From the NCBI RefSeq assembly GCF_042466115.1, contig NZ_JAXHBQ010000001.1, positions 1,364,001-1,428,000 on the forward strand: 64,000 bases of DNA, read 5' to 3'. The position numbers and the translations under genes are program-made. Source of the DNA: SW4 sp042466115. Lineage in GTDB: Bacteria; Pseudomonadota; Alphaproteobacteria; Rhodobacterales; Rhodobacteraceae. A model generated the notes under the pieces. It searched no databases, was not told the origin of the DNA, and saw only the letters and a list, made by a program, of their open reading frames with translations. Each line of letters starts with the position of its first letter. The stretch's first letter is position 1. This document shows, one piece after another, positions 1 to 6,155 of the stretch.

Positions 1-2
1 CG

Positions 3-311
3 GTTACAGGGTTCTTTCGCAATGGCGCTTGCGATACCTGCGCCCAAGATCGTGGCAGCCACACAGTTTGCGCCGTTATGACGGCAGAGTTCCTCGCCTT
101 CTCGAAATACCTTGGCAACGACCTGACGACACCGCGCCCCGAATTCGGGTTTGCAGGGTTGAAACCGGGGGATCACTGGTGCCTCTGTGCCAGCCGTTTC
201 CTGCAAGCACACGACGAGAATTGCGCGCCGCGCGTCAACCTTGCAGCGACCCACGAACGGGCGCTGGAGATCGTGCCGATGGATGTTTTGGAGCGCTATG
301 CAACTGGTTAG
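3..311 (+). CDS. DUF2237 family protein, 3' part
   Basis: The reading frame is already open at the left edge, so the start codon and roughly the first 15-20 residues lie outside the window; 102 residues are visible. The product resembles the small cysteine-rich DUF2237 family (usually about 120 residues): an N-terminal VTGFFRNGACDTC stretch, then HTVCAVMTAEFLAFSK, then RPEFGFAGLKPGDHWCLCAS, ending in an ATHERALEIV helix. The function of the family is not established. An internal ATG at 78 is not the start, because family-like sequence continues upstream of it. The stop codon overlaps by 4 bases the end of the convergent LuxR-type gene. Confidence 0.85.
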   Translation, partial: VTGFFRNGACDTCAQDRGSHTVCAVMTAEFLAFSKYLGNDLTTPRPEFGFAGLKPGDHWCLCASRFLQAHDENCAPRVNLAATHERALEIVPMDVLERYATG

Positions 312-835
312 GCGGCTGTGTCGTCGCCAAGATCGCCATCCGTGCGCGTGCCGTTCGGCAATGGCCCCGCCATCAGATCATCAATAAACAGGCTTAGCAG
401 CTGCGGGCGGCCCGACACGCCAGCCTTGCGATAAATCGCGTTGGTCTGCGCCTTGACTGTCCCTTCCGAGGTGTTGCGCATTACTGCGATGTCAGCCGTC
501 GAAACGCCCTTGATCGAGAACAGCGCAACATCCCTTTCCGCCGGGGTGAGCCCCCACTCGGCAAACCTTTCGTCCAGCACATCCATGAAGGCGCCCGAGG
601 CAAGCCGCAACTGGCCCTCGACCTTGGCGGTGCGCCGCAAGGCACGCGCGGCCAACACCGCCCCCATCACCGCCCCGACAATCAATCCCAAGGCCGCAGC
701 AATTTCGATCAATTCGCGTGCCCGCCAACTGATCGGTGGCAAACCCAGCAACGCTGACAGCGTCGAGAACAGGAAAAACCCCGCGCAAATGACTTGCGCG
801 ACCAACAAGGCAAGAAGGAGTGGCCCCAGCTTCAT
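308..835 (-). CDS. Membrane-anchored LuxR-type helix-turn-helix protein
   Basis: 175 residues. Residues about 4-29 and 43-65 are hydrophobic and predict two membrane helices. They are followed by a LuxR/GerE-type helix-turn-helix at about 95-150, with GLTPAERDVALFSIKG, then STADIA and SEGTVKAQTNAIYRKAG. There is no receiver or ligand-binding domain, so the protein is a DNA-binding domain tethered to the inner membrane. It probably regulates transcription from the membrane, possibly of the acidic PepSY genes transcribed in the same direction just upstream; that target is inferred from position only. The coding end overlaps the DUF2237 gene tail to tail. Confidence 0.8.
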   Translation of the reverse strand: MKLGPLLLALLVAQVICAGFFLFSTLSALLGLPPISWRARELIEIAAALGLIVGAVMGAVLAARALRRTAKVEGQLRLASGAFMDVLDERFAEWGLTPAERDVALFSIKGVSTADIAVMRNTSEGTVKAQTNAIYRKAGVSGRPQLLSLFIDDLMAGPLPNGTRTDGDLGDDTAA

Positions 836-845
836 CCGTTAGCGA

Positions 846-1295
846 TCAATCATCATCTTCGTCTTCATCGTCGTCATCATCATCATCGTCGTCATCATCT
901 TCATCATCGTCATCTTCGTCATCATCATCTTCGTCATCATCATCTTCGTCATCATCATCGTCGTCATCATCATCTTCGTCATCATCATCGTCGTCTTCAT
1001 ACCCGCCGCCATGACCATTCCCCCCCGGACGATCAAGCAGCGCGCCCATGGCACCATCATCCCCCAGCGTGATCCAGTAATCGCGCAAAATCTCGCCGGT
1101 GGTAGGGTTCATGACTATTTCGCGCCGATATGCCTCACTTATGGCGACAATCCGGATGCGCCCCAAAAGCGTCCGGTTAACGGAAATGCTGGAGTATCCC
1201 TGTGATTGAAGCTGGCTCACCACGGCATCCAGCGGCGTCTGCGCGAATGCAGGCGCAGCAAGCAGGGCAAACAGAACAGCAAGGACTCGAATCAT
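846..1295 (-). CDS. Secreted PepSY-like protein with poly-Asp/Glu tail (copy 1)
   Basis: 149 residues. Residues 1-18 form a classical signal peptide ending AAPAFA before Q19. Residues about 22-75 look like one PepSY-type unit (VVSQLQSQGYSSISV, then REIVMNPTTGEILRDYW). After a Gly/Asn/His-rich linker, residues 100-149 are fifty consecutive Asp or Glu with no other residue. The product should be exported to the periplasm or outside and be very acidic, which would allow binding of divalent cations or basic surfaces; that function is inferred. A paralogue with the same architecture lies at 2176-2673. The tail is encoded by a GAT/GAC/GAA microsatellite likely to vary in length. Confidence 0.75.
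   Translation of the reverse strand: MIRVLAVLFALLAAPAFAQTPLDAVVSQLQSQGYSSISVNRTLLGRIRIVAISEAYRREIVMNPTTGEILRDYWITLGDDGAMGALLDRPGGNGHGGGYEDDDDDDEDDDDDDDDDEDDDDEDDDDEDDDDEDDDDDDDDDDDEDEDDD
849..998 (-). repeat. GAT/GAC/GAA microsatellite encoding the acidic tail of copy 1
   Basis: 150 bases made only of Asp and Glu codons on the minus strand (ATC/GTC/TTC triplets on the plus strand). The low-complexity tract creates spurious open frames in the other five frames, including a poly-Ser frame. It is expected to be prone to replication slippage in steps of three, which would change tail length without breaking the frame. Confidence 0.9.
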
Positions 1296-1364
1296 AGACG
1301 TTGCCCCAACGCGTTGCCCCCCGCCATGCGGCAGGTGGTGTCGGTTCCGTGAGCAGTGTTTTTG

Positions 1365-1463
1365 TCAGTCATCATCATCGTCATCATCTTCATCAGCATG
1401 GTTGTCATCATCTGGCATACCGGATGAATGGTCATCCTTTCTTTGCTTTTCTGAACGTCCCAT
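1365..1463 (-). CDS. Possible 32-codon ORF with acidic tail, overlapping the oxygenase 3' end
   Basis: An ATG at 1463 inside the end of the oxygenase gene opens a frame of 32 residues, starting MGRSEKQRKDDHSSGMPDDD and finishing in a run of Asp/Glu before TGA. It is a third GAT/GAC tract in the same 1.5 kb. No good ribosome binding site is visible. It could be a real short protein, the eroded 3' end of a third acidic-tail gene, or chance low-complexity sequence. Confidence 0.25.
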   Translation of the reverse strand: MGRSEKQRKDDHSSGMPDDDNHADEDDDDDDD

Positions 1464-2055
1464 TGAAGGCGATCGACCATCGTTCCTCGTCCGCTTCGTT
1501 GGGATAGACCCAATGGGCAAGGTAAGAGGGAAACAGGATCATTTCGCCAGGTTCGGGTCGCAACTTTTTCTTCATCCGGAATGGCGCTGCCTTAAGAATG
1601 CGCCAGTTCGGCAGGTCAGTGCGAGGATCAAGAAATTCGATCATCCCGGAATTGCCCTCTTCGATTTCGGGCTGTGCCACGTAATAGACACCCGACCAAT
1701 GGGCGCCAGGATGGGTGTGGGGCGCGTTGAAGCCGCCTTTTGGATTGGCGTTCATCCACGCAAAAATCTTGAGCGCGAGCGAGGCGGGGTCAGCCTTGGC
1801 CCCGATTTTTTCATTGGCTTCAAGGATGGCCTGCGTGGCGAGCTCCCTAAGTTGAACAACGCAGGGCGCATCGTTGTCGAAAAGGTTTCCCTCGGAATGC
1901 CAGCCGCCCCGGTTGGATTTGGACGCCCCTTCGGAGAGGGCACGCATACGGTTACCCTCTTCCATAAGAGCCGCGTTGAACGCCTCGGCCTCCGGCACCT
2001 GAAAGCGGAACACCGGGGTGGAGAACAGTTTTTCGTATTTGACCGGTTGGAGCAT
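1432..2055 (-). CDS. Putative 2-oxoglutarate/Fe(II) oxygenase (TIGR02466-like)
   Basis: 207 residues from the ATG at 2055; a longer in-frame reading to 2124 has a low-complexity, non-family N-terminus. The sequence fits the family of small 2OG-Fe(II) oxygenases: FNAPHTHPGAHWSGVYYV (residues 109-126, candidate iron ligands H113 or H115 and H119), IEFLDPR, and LFPSYLAHWVYPNE (H181, distal ligand), followed by ERWSIAFNG with R192 as the likely 2-oxoglutarate anchor. The substrate is unknown. The gene sits between the two secreted poly-acidic PepSY genes in the same orientation. Hydroxylation of their side chains is a testable idea, but nothing in the sequence proves it. Confidence 0.75.
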   Translation of the reverse strand: MLQPVKYEKLFSTPVFRFQVPEAEAFNAALMEEGNRMRALSEGASKSNRGGWHSEGNLFDNDAPCVVQLRELATQAILEANEKIGAKADPASLALKIFAWMNANPKGGFNAPHTHPGAHWSGVYYVAQPEIEEGNSGMIEFLDPRTDLPNWRILKAAPFRMKKKLRPEPGEMILFPSYLAHWVYPNEADEERWSIAFNGTFRKAKKG

Positions 2056-2175
2056 CGGGATTGGCCTTGGTCTTGCTTGGGGTGGGAAGGCCGCCCCGCC
2101 GGAACGATGCCGAGGGGCGGCCAAGAAAGCAAACGTTTGGAGTTCACTCAGAAGACACTGTGTGTCTCCGCCGGG

Positions 2176-2673
2176 TTACTCGTCGTCGTCATCTTCATCG
2201 TCGTCTTCGTCGTCGTCATCGTCTTCATCATCGTCGTCGTCATCGTCTTCATCATCGTCGTCGTCATCGTCTTCATCATCGTCGTCGTTATCTTCTTCAT
2301 CGTCCTGCTCGTCGTCGTCTTCCTCGTCGTCGTAGCTCTCGTCGTCATCTTCCGCGTCGTCGAATTCATCGTCATCCAGAAAGTCTTCGGAGTCGCTGTC
2401 GATTTCCACGCCGGGCATCGTATCGTCATTTGCATCAACCGCTTCCATCTCTTGCTTGATGATCGCGCCGGTCAGTGCATTATAGATGATCTCGAGCTTT
2501 TCATTGCCGCGGATCGCTTCGACCTTGATTTGTGTCGGACCGTTGGTGATTTCCACGCGGGTGAACCCCTGCGCCTGCAGGTCGGCGATAATCTGGTCGT
2601 TGGACGTCTGCGCAAATGCAATGCCAGCACCCAGAACAATGGCAGCGGTTGTCGAAAGAAGGGTCTTTTTCAT
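2176..2673 (-). CDS. Secreted PepSY-like protein with poly-Asp/Glu tail (copy 2)
   Basis: 165 residues from the ATG at 2673, chosen because GGAG lies 5-6 bases upstream and because it gives a clean signal peptide (MKKTLLSTTAAIVLGAGIAFA, cleaved about residue 21). Residues about 25-78 form a PepSY-like unit (IIADLQAQGFTRVEI, then LEIIYNALTGAIIKQEME), similar in design to copy 1. From residue 90 onward, 65 of 76 residues are Asp or Glu, and the last 36 are Asp, Glu only. Probably exported and highly anionic; metal binding is an inference. It is the first gene of a leftward series with the oxygenase and copy 1. Confidence 0.78.
   Translation of the reverse strand: MKKTLLSTTAAIVLGAGIAFAQTSNDQIIADLQAQGFTRVEITNGPTQIKVEAIRGNEKLEIIYNALTGAIIKQEMEAVDANDDTMPGVEIDSDSEDFLDDDEFDDAEDDDESYDDEEDDDEQDDEEDNDDDDEDDDDDDDEDDDDDDDEDDDDDEDDDEDDDDE
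2179..2406 (-). repeat. GAT/GAC/GAA microsatellite encoding the acidic tail of copy 2
   Basis: Tract of Asp/Glu codons, interrupted by a few Ser, Tyr, Phe, Gln and Asn codons in its upstream half and pure in its downstream half (2179-2286). The gradient from degenerate to pure repeat suggests expansion at the 3' end. Confidence 0.85.
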
Positions 2674-2815
2674 ATCAGTCTCCATGGTTGGACATGCGGA
2701 TTGCACGCCTTGAGCCCAATCAAAGCCTGTGGAGTGGCATCTCGCCATTGATCATCCGTTTATCCAGCGGCAGGTAAACCCGTGATCGACACGCCTAAAC
2801 CTGAGTTTAGTCAGC

Positions 2816-2848
2816 AAAAGGGCCGCTGCAGCAGCGTGCAACGGCCCT
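2816..2848 (-). terminator. Rho-independent terminator after trpB
   Basis: Read on the minus strand, AGGGCCG (2848-2842) pairs with CGGCCCT (2825-2819) across a 16-base loop that itself can partly pair, followed by TTTTG. It lies 22 bases after the trpB stop codon. Confidence 0.7.
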
Positions 2849-2869
2849 GTTTCGTCGGCTTGGCGCAAT

Positions 2870-4096
2870 CTAGTAGGTGCCCATCTCAAAGCCCAGCGCG
2901 CGTGCGACGGTAAAGATATCCTTATCGCCGCGACCACACATGTTCATGATGATCAGATGATCCTTGGGCAAGTCGGGCGCGATTTTCATCACATGGGCCA
3001 GCGCGTGGGATGGTTCGAGGGCCGGAATGATCCCTTCCATCTCGCAGGACAGCTGGAACGCCTCAAGCGCCTCCTTGTCGGTAATCGACACGTATTGCGC
3101 GCGACCAATTTCGTGCAACCATGCATGTTCCGGCCCGATGCCCGGATAGTCCAGACCTGCGGAAATGCTGAAGCCTTCCAAAATCTGCCCGTCATCGTCT
3201 TGCAACAGATAGGTGCGGTTGCCGTGTAGCACGCCGGGGCGACCACCGGTCAGGGATGCGCAGTGTTCCATCTTGGCGTTCACGCCTTTGCCGCCAGCCT
3301 CGACCCCGATGATGTTCACATCCTTGTCGTCAAGAAACGGAAAGAACAGGCCCATCGCGTTGGACCCGCCACCGATCGCCGCGATGATCGTGTCGGGCAA
3401 ACGCCCCTCGGCGGCCTGCATCTGTTCCTTGGCTTCCTTGCCGATGATCGCCTGAAAATCGCGCACCATCGCCGGATAGGGATGCGGCCCCGCAACCGTG
3501 CCAATGCAATAGAACGTGTCGCGCACGTTGGTGACCCAGTCACGCAGGGCATCGTTCATCGCGTCCTTCAGCGTGCCGCGCCCGCTGGTCACGGGAACAA
3601 CTTCGGCCCCCAACAGCTTCATGCGGAATACGTTGGGGGCTTGGCGTTCAACGTCATGCGCACCCATATAGACCACGCATTTCAGCCCGAATTTCGCACA
3701 GACCGTCGCCGTGGCCACCCCGTGCTGGCCCGCGCCTGTTTCGGCGATGATCCGGGTCTTGCCCATACGGCGCGCCAGAATGATCTGGCCCAGCACGTTG
3801 TTGATCTTGTGTGCGCCCGTGTGGTTCAGCTCGTCCCGCTTGAGGTAAATCTTGGCCCCCCCCAGATGCTGCGTCAGCCGTTCGGCATAATAAAGCGGGC
3901 TGGGACGGCCGACATAATGGGTCCACAGGTCGTGCATTTCCGCCCAGAACGTCTCGTCTGTCTTGGCGTGTTCATACTGCGCTTCCAGTTCAAGGATCAG
4001 CGGCATCAGGGTTTCCGACACAAAGCGCCCGCCAAAATCGCCAAAGCGGCCGTTTTCGTCGGGGCCAGTCATAAAGCTGTTAAACAGTTCGTTCAT
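2870..4096 (-). CDS. trpB: Tryptophan synthase beta chain
   Basis: 408 residues, usual length. Catalyses condensation of indole with L-serine to tryptophan in the alpha2-beta2 complex, using pyridoxal phosphate. The PLP lysine lies in HTGAHKINNVLGQ (K97), the catalytic region in ETGAGQHGVATA, and the phosphate-binding loop is GGGSNAMG. The C-terminal SAGLDYPGIGPEHA and the final CGRGDKD motif are intact. trpB follows trpF with one acetyltransferase gene between them, and trpA is not in the window. A terminator follows. Confidence 0.98.
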   Translation of the reverse strand: MNELFNSFMTGPDENGRFGDFGGRFVSETLMPLILELEAQYEHAKTDETFWAEMHDLWTHYVGRPSPLYYAERLTQHLGGAKIYLKRDELNHTGAHKINNVLGQIILARRMGKTRIIAETGAGQHGVATATVCAKFGLKCVVYMGAHDVERQAPNVFRMKLLGAEVVPVTSGRGTLKDAMNDALRDWVTNVRDTFYCIGTVAGPHPYPAMVRDFQAIIGKEAKEQMQAAEGRLPDTIIAAIGGGSNAMGLFFPFLDDKDVNIIGVEAGGKGVNAKMEHCASLTGGRPGVLHGNRTYLLQDDDGQILEGFSISAGLDYPGIGPEHAWLHEIGRAQYVSITDKEALEAFQLSCEMEGIIPALEPSHALAHVMKIAPDLPKDHLIIMNMCGRGDKDIFTVARALGFEMGTY

Positions 4097-4107
4097 CGCG
4101 CGTCTCC

Positions 4108-4557
4108 CTACATCAACTCGCGTTTATATCCGATGTGAGAGGGCGTAAAGCCAAGGCTGGCATAGAATCTGGCCGTATCCTTGCGGCTGTGGTTCATGGT
4201 CAGTTGCATCAGGCTGCATCCAGCACCCCGCGCACGGGCCTCGGCGTCGGCAATCAACAAATGGCCAATCCCTTGCCCGCGCAAATCACTGGCGACACGC
4301 ACACTTTCCAACTGCGCGCGCGTAGATGCGCGCAAAGACAATCCAGCGATAATGGTGATTTGGTAGGTCGCAACAATTCGCCCATCGCGTTCACCGACGA
4401 TCACCGTATTCCCACCGCCGGACTGTATGACATCAAAGGCGCGCAGGTAGATATCCATGTCGCCCGCCTCGCGCGACGCTCCCAACCCGTCATCAACCAG
4501 CAAAGCAATGACCGCAGGCACATCCGCGCGCTGCGCTTCACGAAAGGTAACTGTCAT
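4108..4557 (-). CDS. GNAT family N-acetyltransferase
   Basis: 149 residues, a single GNAT domain that transfers an acetyl group from acetyl-CoA to an amine. The acetyl-CoA loop is visible as VASDLRGQGIGHLLI (R/Q-x-x-G-x-G type) followed by a helix, and the C-terminal FYASLGFTPSHIGYKREL is typical of the fold. The substrate is unknown. Its ATG overlaps the trpF stop codon by 4 bases (ATGA), and trpB begins 11 bases after its end, so it is probably co-translated with the tryptophan genes. No tryptophan-specific role can be read from the sequence. Confidence 0.88.
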   Translation of the reverse strand: MTVTFREAQRADVPAVIALLVDDGLGASREAGDMDIYLRAFDVIQSGGGNTVIVGERDGRIVATYQITIIAGLSLRASTRAQLESVRVASDLRGQGIGHLLIADAEARARGAGCSLMQLTMNHSRKDTARFYASLGFTPSHIGYKRELM

Positions 4558-5201
4558 GATTGGGCGGCTTGCACGAAATCGCGGATCAGACCCGCGTCTT
4601 TCACACCGGGCGCACTTTCGACGCCGCTGGATACATCCACCTGCCGCGCGCCTGTCAGCTTGATCGCCTCGGCCACGTTGTCAGGCGTCAGCCCACCGGC
4701 CAGCATCCAGGGCTTCGTCCAGTATTTGCGCCCGGCCAACAGCTTCCAGTCAAAGGCCACGCCATTCCCGCCCGGAAGAACCGCATCCTTTGGCGGTTTG
4801 GCGTCGATCAACAATTGGTCGGCAACGGCACTGAAGGCGTCAATCGGATCAAGGTCACTGGCATCCGCAACGCCCAGAACCTTGATCACGGGCAGACCAT
4901 AGCGCGCGCGCACGTGGCCCACGCGTTCCGGCGTTTCGTGCCCATGCAACTGAATGAAATCAAGGGGCACCAGCGCCGTGATCTGATCCAACAGCGCATC
5001 ATCCGCATCAACCACCAGCCCGACCTTGGCCACACCAACAGGCACCTGCACAGCCAGATCGGCAGCCTGCGCAGGCGTCACATAGCGCGGGGATTTGGGG
5101 AAAAAATTGAACCCAAGATAGCGCGCGCCAGCGTCAACGGCGGCGGCCACGCCGTCCGCATCACGCAGACCGCAAATCTTGACTTGAATGCCGGTTGTCA
5201 T
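4554..5201 (-). CDS. trpF: Phosphoribosylanthranilate isomerase
   Basis: 215 residues, the normal length for a single-domain TrpF. It performs the Amadori rearrangement of N-(5'-phosphoribosyl)anthranilate in tryptophan synthesis. Evidence: N-terminal VKICGLRDADGVAAA with the catalytic Cys, YLGFNFFPKSPRYV, VGLVVDADD, FIQLHGHE, and the C-terminal phosphate-binding AGGLTPDNVAEAI plus GVDVSSGVES-like segment (here QVDVSSGVESAPGVKD). It begins 6 bases after the lapA stop codon and overlaps the GNAT gene, indicating one transcript toward trpB. Confidence 0.97.
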   Translation of the reverse strand: MTTGIQVKICGLRDADGVAAAVDAGARYLGFNFFPKSPRYVTPAQAADLAVQVPVGVAKVGLVVDADDALLDQITALVPLDFIQLHGHETPERVGHVRARYGLPVIKVLGVADASDLDPIDAFSAVADQLLIDAKPPKDAVLPGGNGVAFDWKLLAGRKYWTKPWMLAGGLTPDNVAEAIKLTGARQVDVSSGVESAPGVKDAGLIRDFVQAAQS

Positions 5202-5207
5202 CAGCCG

Positions 5208-5558
5208 CTAGCTGGCCTTGTCGAGCAGGGCAAGAACTTCGTCCTGGCCCTCGTGCTTTTCATCCTTGAGGGACGCGATCTCGCGGCGCAGGGCGGCGAG
5301 TTCACGATCCTTGGCGCGCGACGCGGCGCGTTCCTTGTATTCGCGAATCCATTCCCAAAGGAAACCGATCAACAGGCCAAGACCCACCCCAAGGAACAAC
5401 AACACGAACAGCGGCATCGTGACAGTCGGCGACAAGCCAAGTGCATCCGCCAACGCCTTGGGCATCGCGCTCAGTTCGGTAGGGGCGCGGTTGGCAAGAC
5501 CAACAGCGATCAGGCACACAGCAACGACGGCCCAAAAGCCATAGCGAATGTAAGTCAT
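5208..5558 (-). CDS. lapA: LapA-type inner-membrane protein
   Basis: 116 residues with two membrane helices (about 6-22 and 48-68) followed by a charged, coiled-coil-like cytoplasmic tail (EWIREYKERAASRAKDRE, then ALRREIASLKDE). This is the layout of the LapA/YciS family, which in enterobacteria helps control LpxC turnover and lipopolysaccharide synthesis. Whether it does so here is inferred from the family. Located between ihfB and trpF, as is common in Rhodobacteraceae, with 10 bases to ihfB. Confidence 0.82.
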   Translation of the reverse strand: MTYIRYGFWAVVAVCLIAVGLANRAPTELSAMPKALADALGLSPTVTMPLFVLLFLGVGLGLLIGFLWEWIREYKERAASRAKDRELAALRREIASLKDEKHEGQDEVLALLDKAS

Positions 5559-5568
5559 GTGGTCGTCC

Positions 5569-5850
5569 TTAGTTGTCGTTCAGACGGTCGCGCAACAACT
5601 TGCCGGTCTTGAAGAATGGCACATGCTTTTCCTCGACGTTGACCGATTCACCGGTGCGCGGGTTCCGCCCAACTCTGGCATCGCGCTTCTTGACGGAAAA
5701 TGCGCCAAAGCCGCGCAGTTCGACACGGTCGCCGGTTGCCATCGCTTCGATGACTTCATCAAAGATCGTGTTCACGATCTTCTCGACATCCCGCTGATAC
5801 AAATGTGGATTTTCGTCTGCAATACGTTGGATCAATTCCGAGCGGATCAT
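5569..5850 (-). CDS. ihfB: Integration host factor subunit beta
   Basis: 93 residues, the normal size for the DNA-bending IHF beta subunit, which pairs with IhfA to shape DNA in replication, recombination and transcription. The HU/IHF signature is complete: MIRSELIQRIADENPHLYQ at the N-terminus, GFGAFSVKKRDARVGRNPRT in the arm region with the intercalating proline loop, and HVPFFKTGKLLRDRLN at the C-terminus. It lies downstream of rpsA, from which it is separated by a strong terminator and about 300 bases, so it likely has its own promoter. Confidence 0.97.
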   Translation of the reverse strand: MIRSELIQRIADENPHLYQRDVEKIVNTIFDEVIEAMATGDRVELRGFGAFSVKKRDARVGRNPRTGESVNVEEKHVPFFKTGKLLRDRLNDN

Positions 5851-6098
5851 GAGTGCCCCCCTAGGCAGGATATATTACGCCGCGGGTTGGCCCCGCCTGT
5901 CCTGCCCAACTATAGGCCGAACGGGGCATGCAAGGAATAGTCCGTTTCGGCCTGAAATCCATAAATTTCCGACTTTTAGCCGCTTTTGTCAGGACAAGAA
6001 CGCACGGATAGCAGCGTTGACGAGGTGCAGCCAGCGCTTTGGGCGCTTGCCGCAACGCAGCAAATTCAGCCGATTCGCAAGCGCGTGGGCCCTGAAAC
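5851..6098. other. Intergenic region upstream of ihfB
   Basis: No gene was recognised here. On the minus strand a TATAGT hexamer occurs about 60 bases before the ihfB start (5910-5915) and could be a -10 element, but no good -35 sits at the right distance. The rest holds no clear repeat or RNA structure. Confidence 0.4.
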
Positions 6099-6137
6099 GG
6101 AAAACGCCCCGCAACCTTGCGGCGCGGGGCGTTTCCA
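6099..6137 (-). terminator. Rho-independent terminator after rpsA
   Basis: A perfect 11-base stem, AAACGCCCCGC (6134-6124 on the minus strand) with GCGGGGCGTTT (6112-6102), loop of 11, followed by TCC and a short T-containing tail. It begins about 20 bases after the rpsA stop codon. Confidence 0.85.
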
Positions 6138-6155
6138 AACTTTGGAAGGCGTTGA

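Noticed and set aside
849..998. Direct repeats considered as a CRISPR array
   Set aside because: Trinucleotide codon repeats without unique spacers; clearly coding.
820..1014. Open frame of almost pure Ser on the plus strand
   Set aside because: Shadow of the Asp/Glu microsatellite encoding the acidic tail on the minus strand; only the minus frame has a signal peptide and PepSY unit.
2018..2335. Second poly-Ser open frame on the plus strand
   Set aside because: Shadow of the acidic tail of copy 2; no coding features.
1402..2751. 449-codon plus-strand open frame
   Set aside because: Runs antisense through the oxygenase and copy 2; GC-rich third positions keep such antisense frames open. No family resemblance.
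2752..2937. 61-codon frame between trpB and copy 2
   Set aside because: Overlaps the trpB terminator and the end of trpB; no coding signal.
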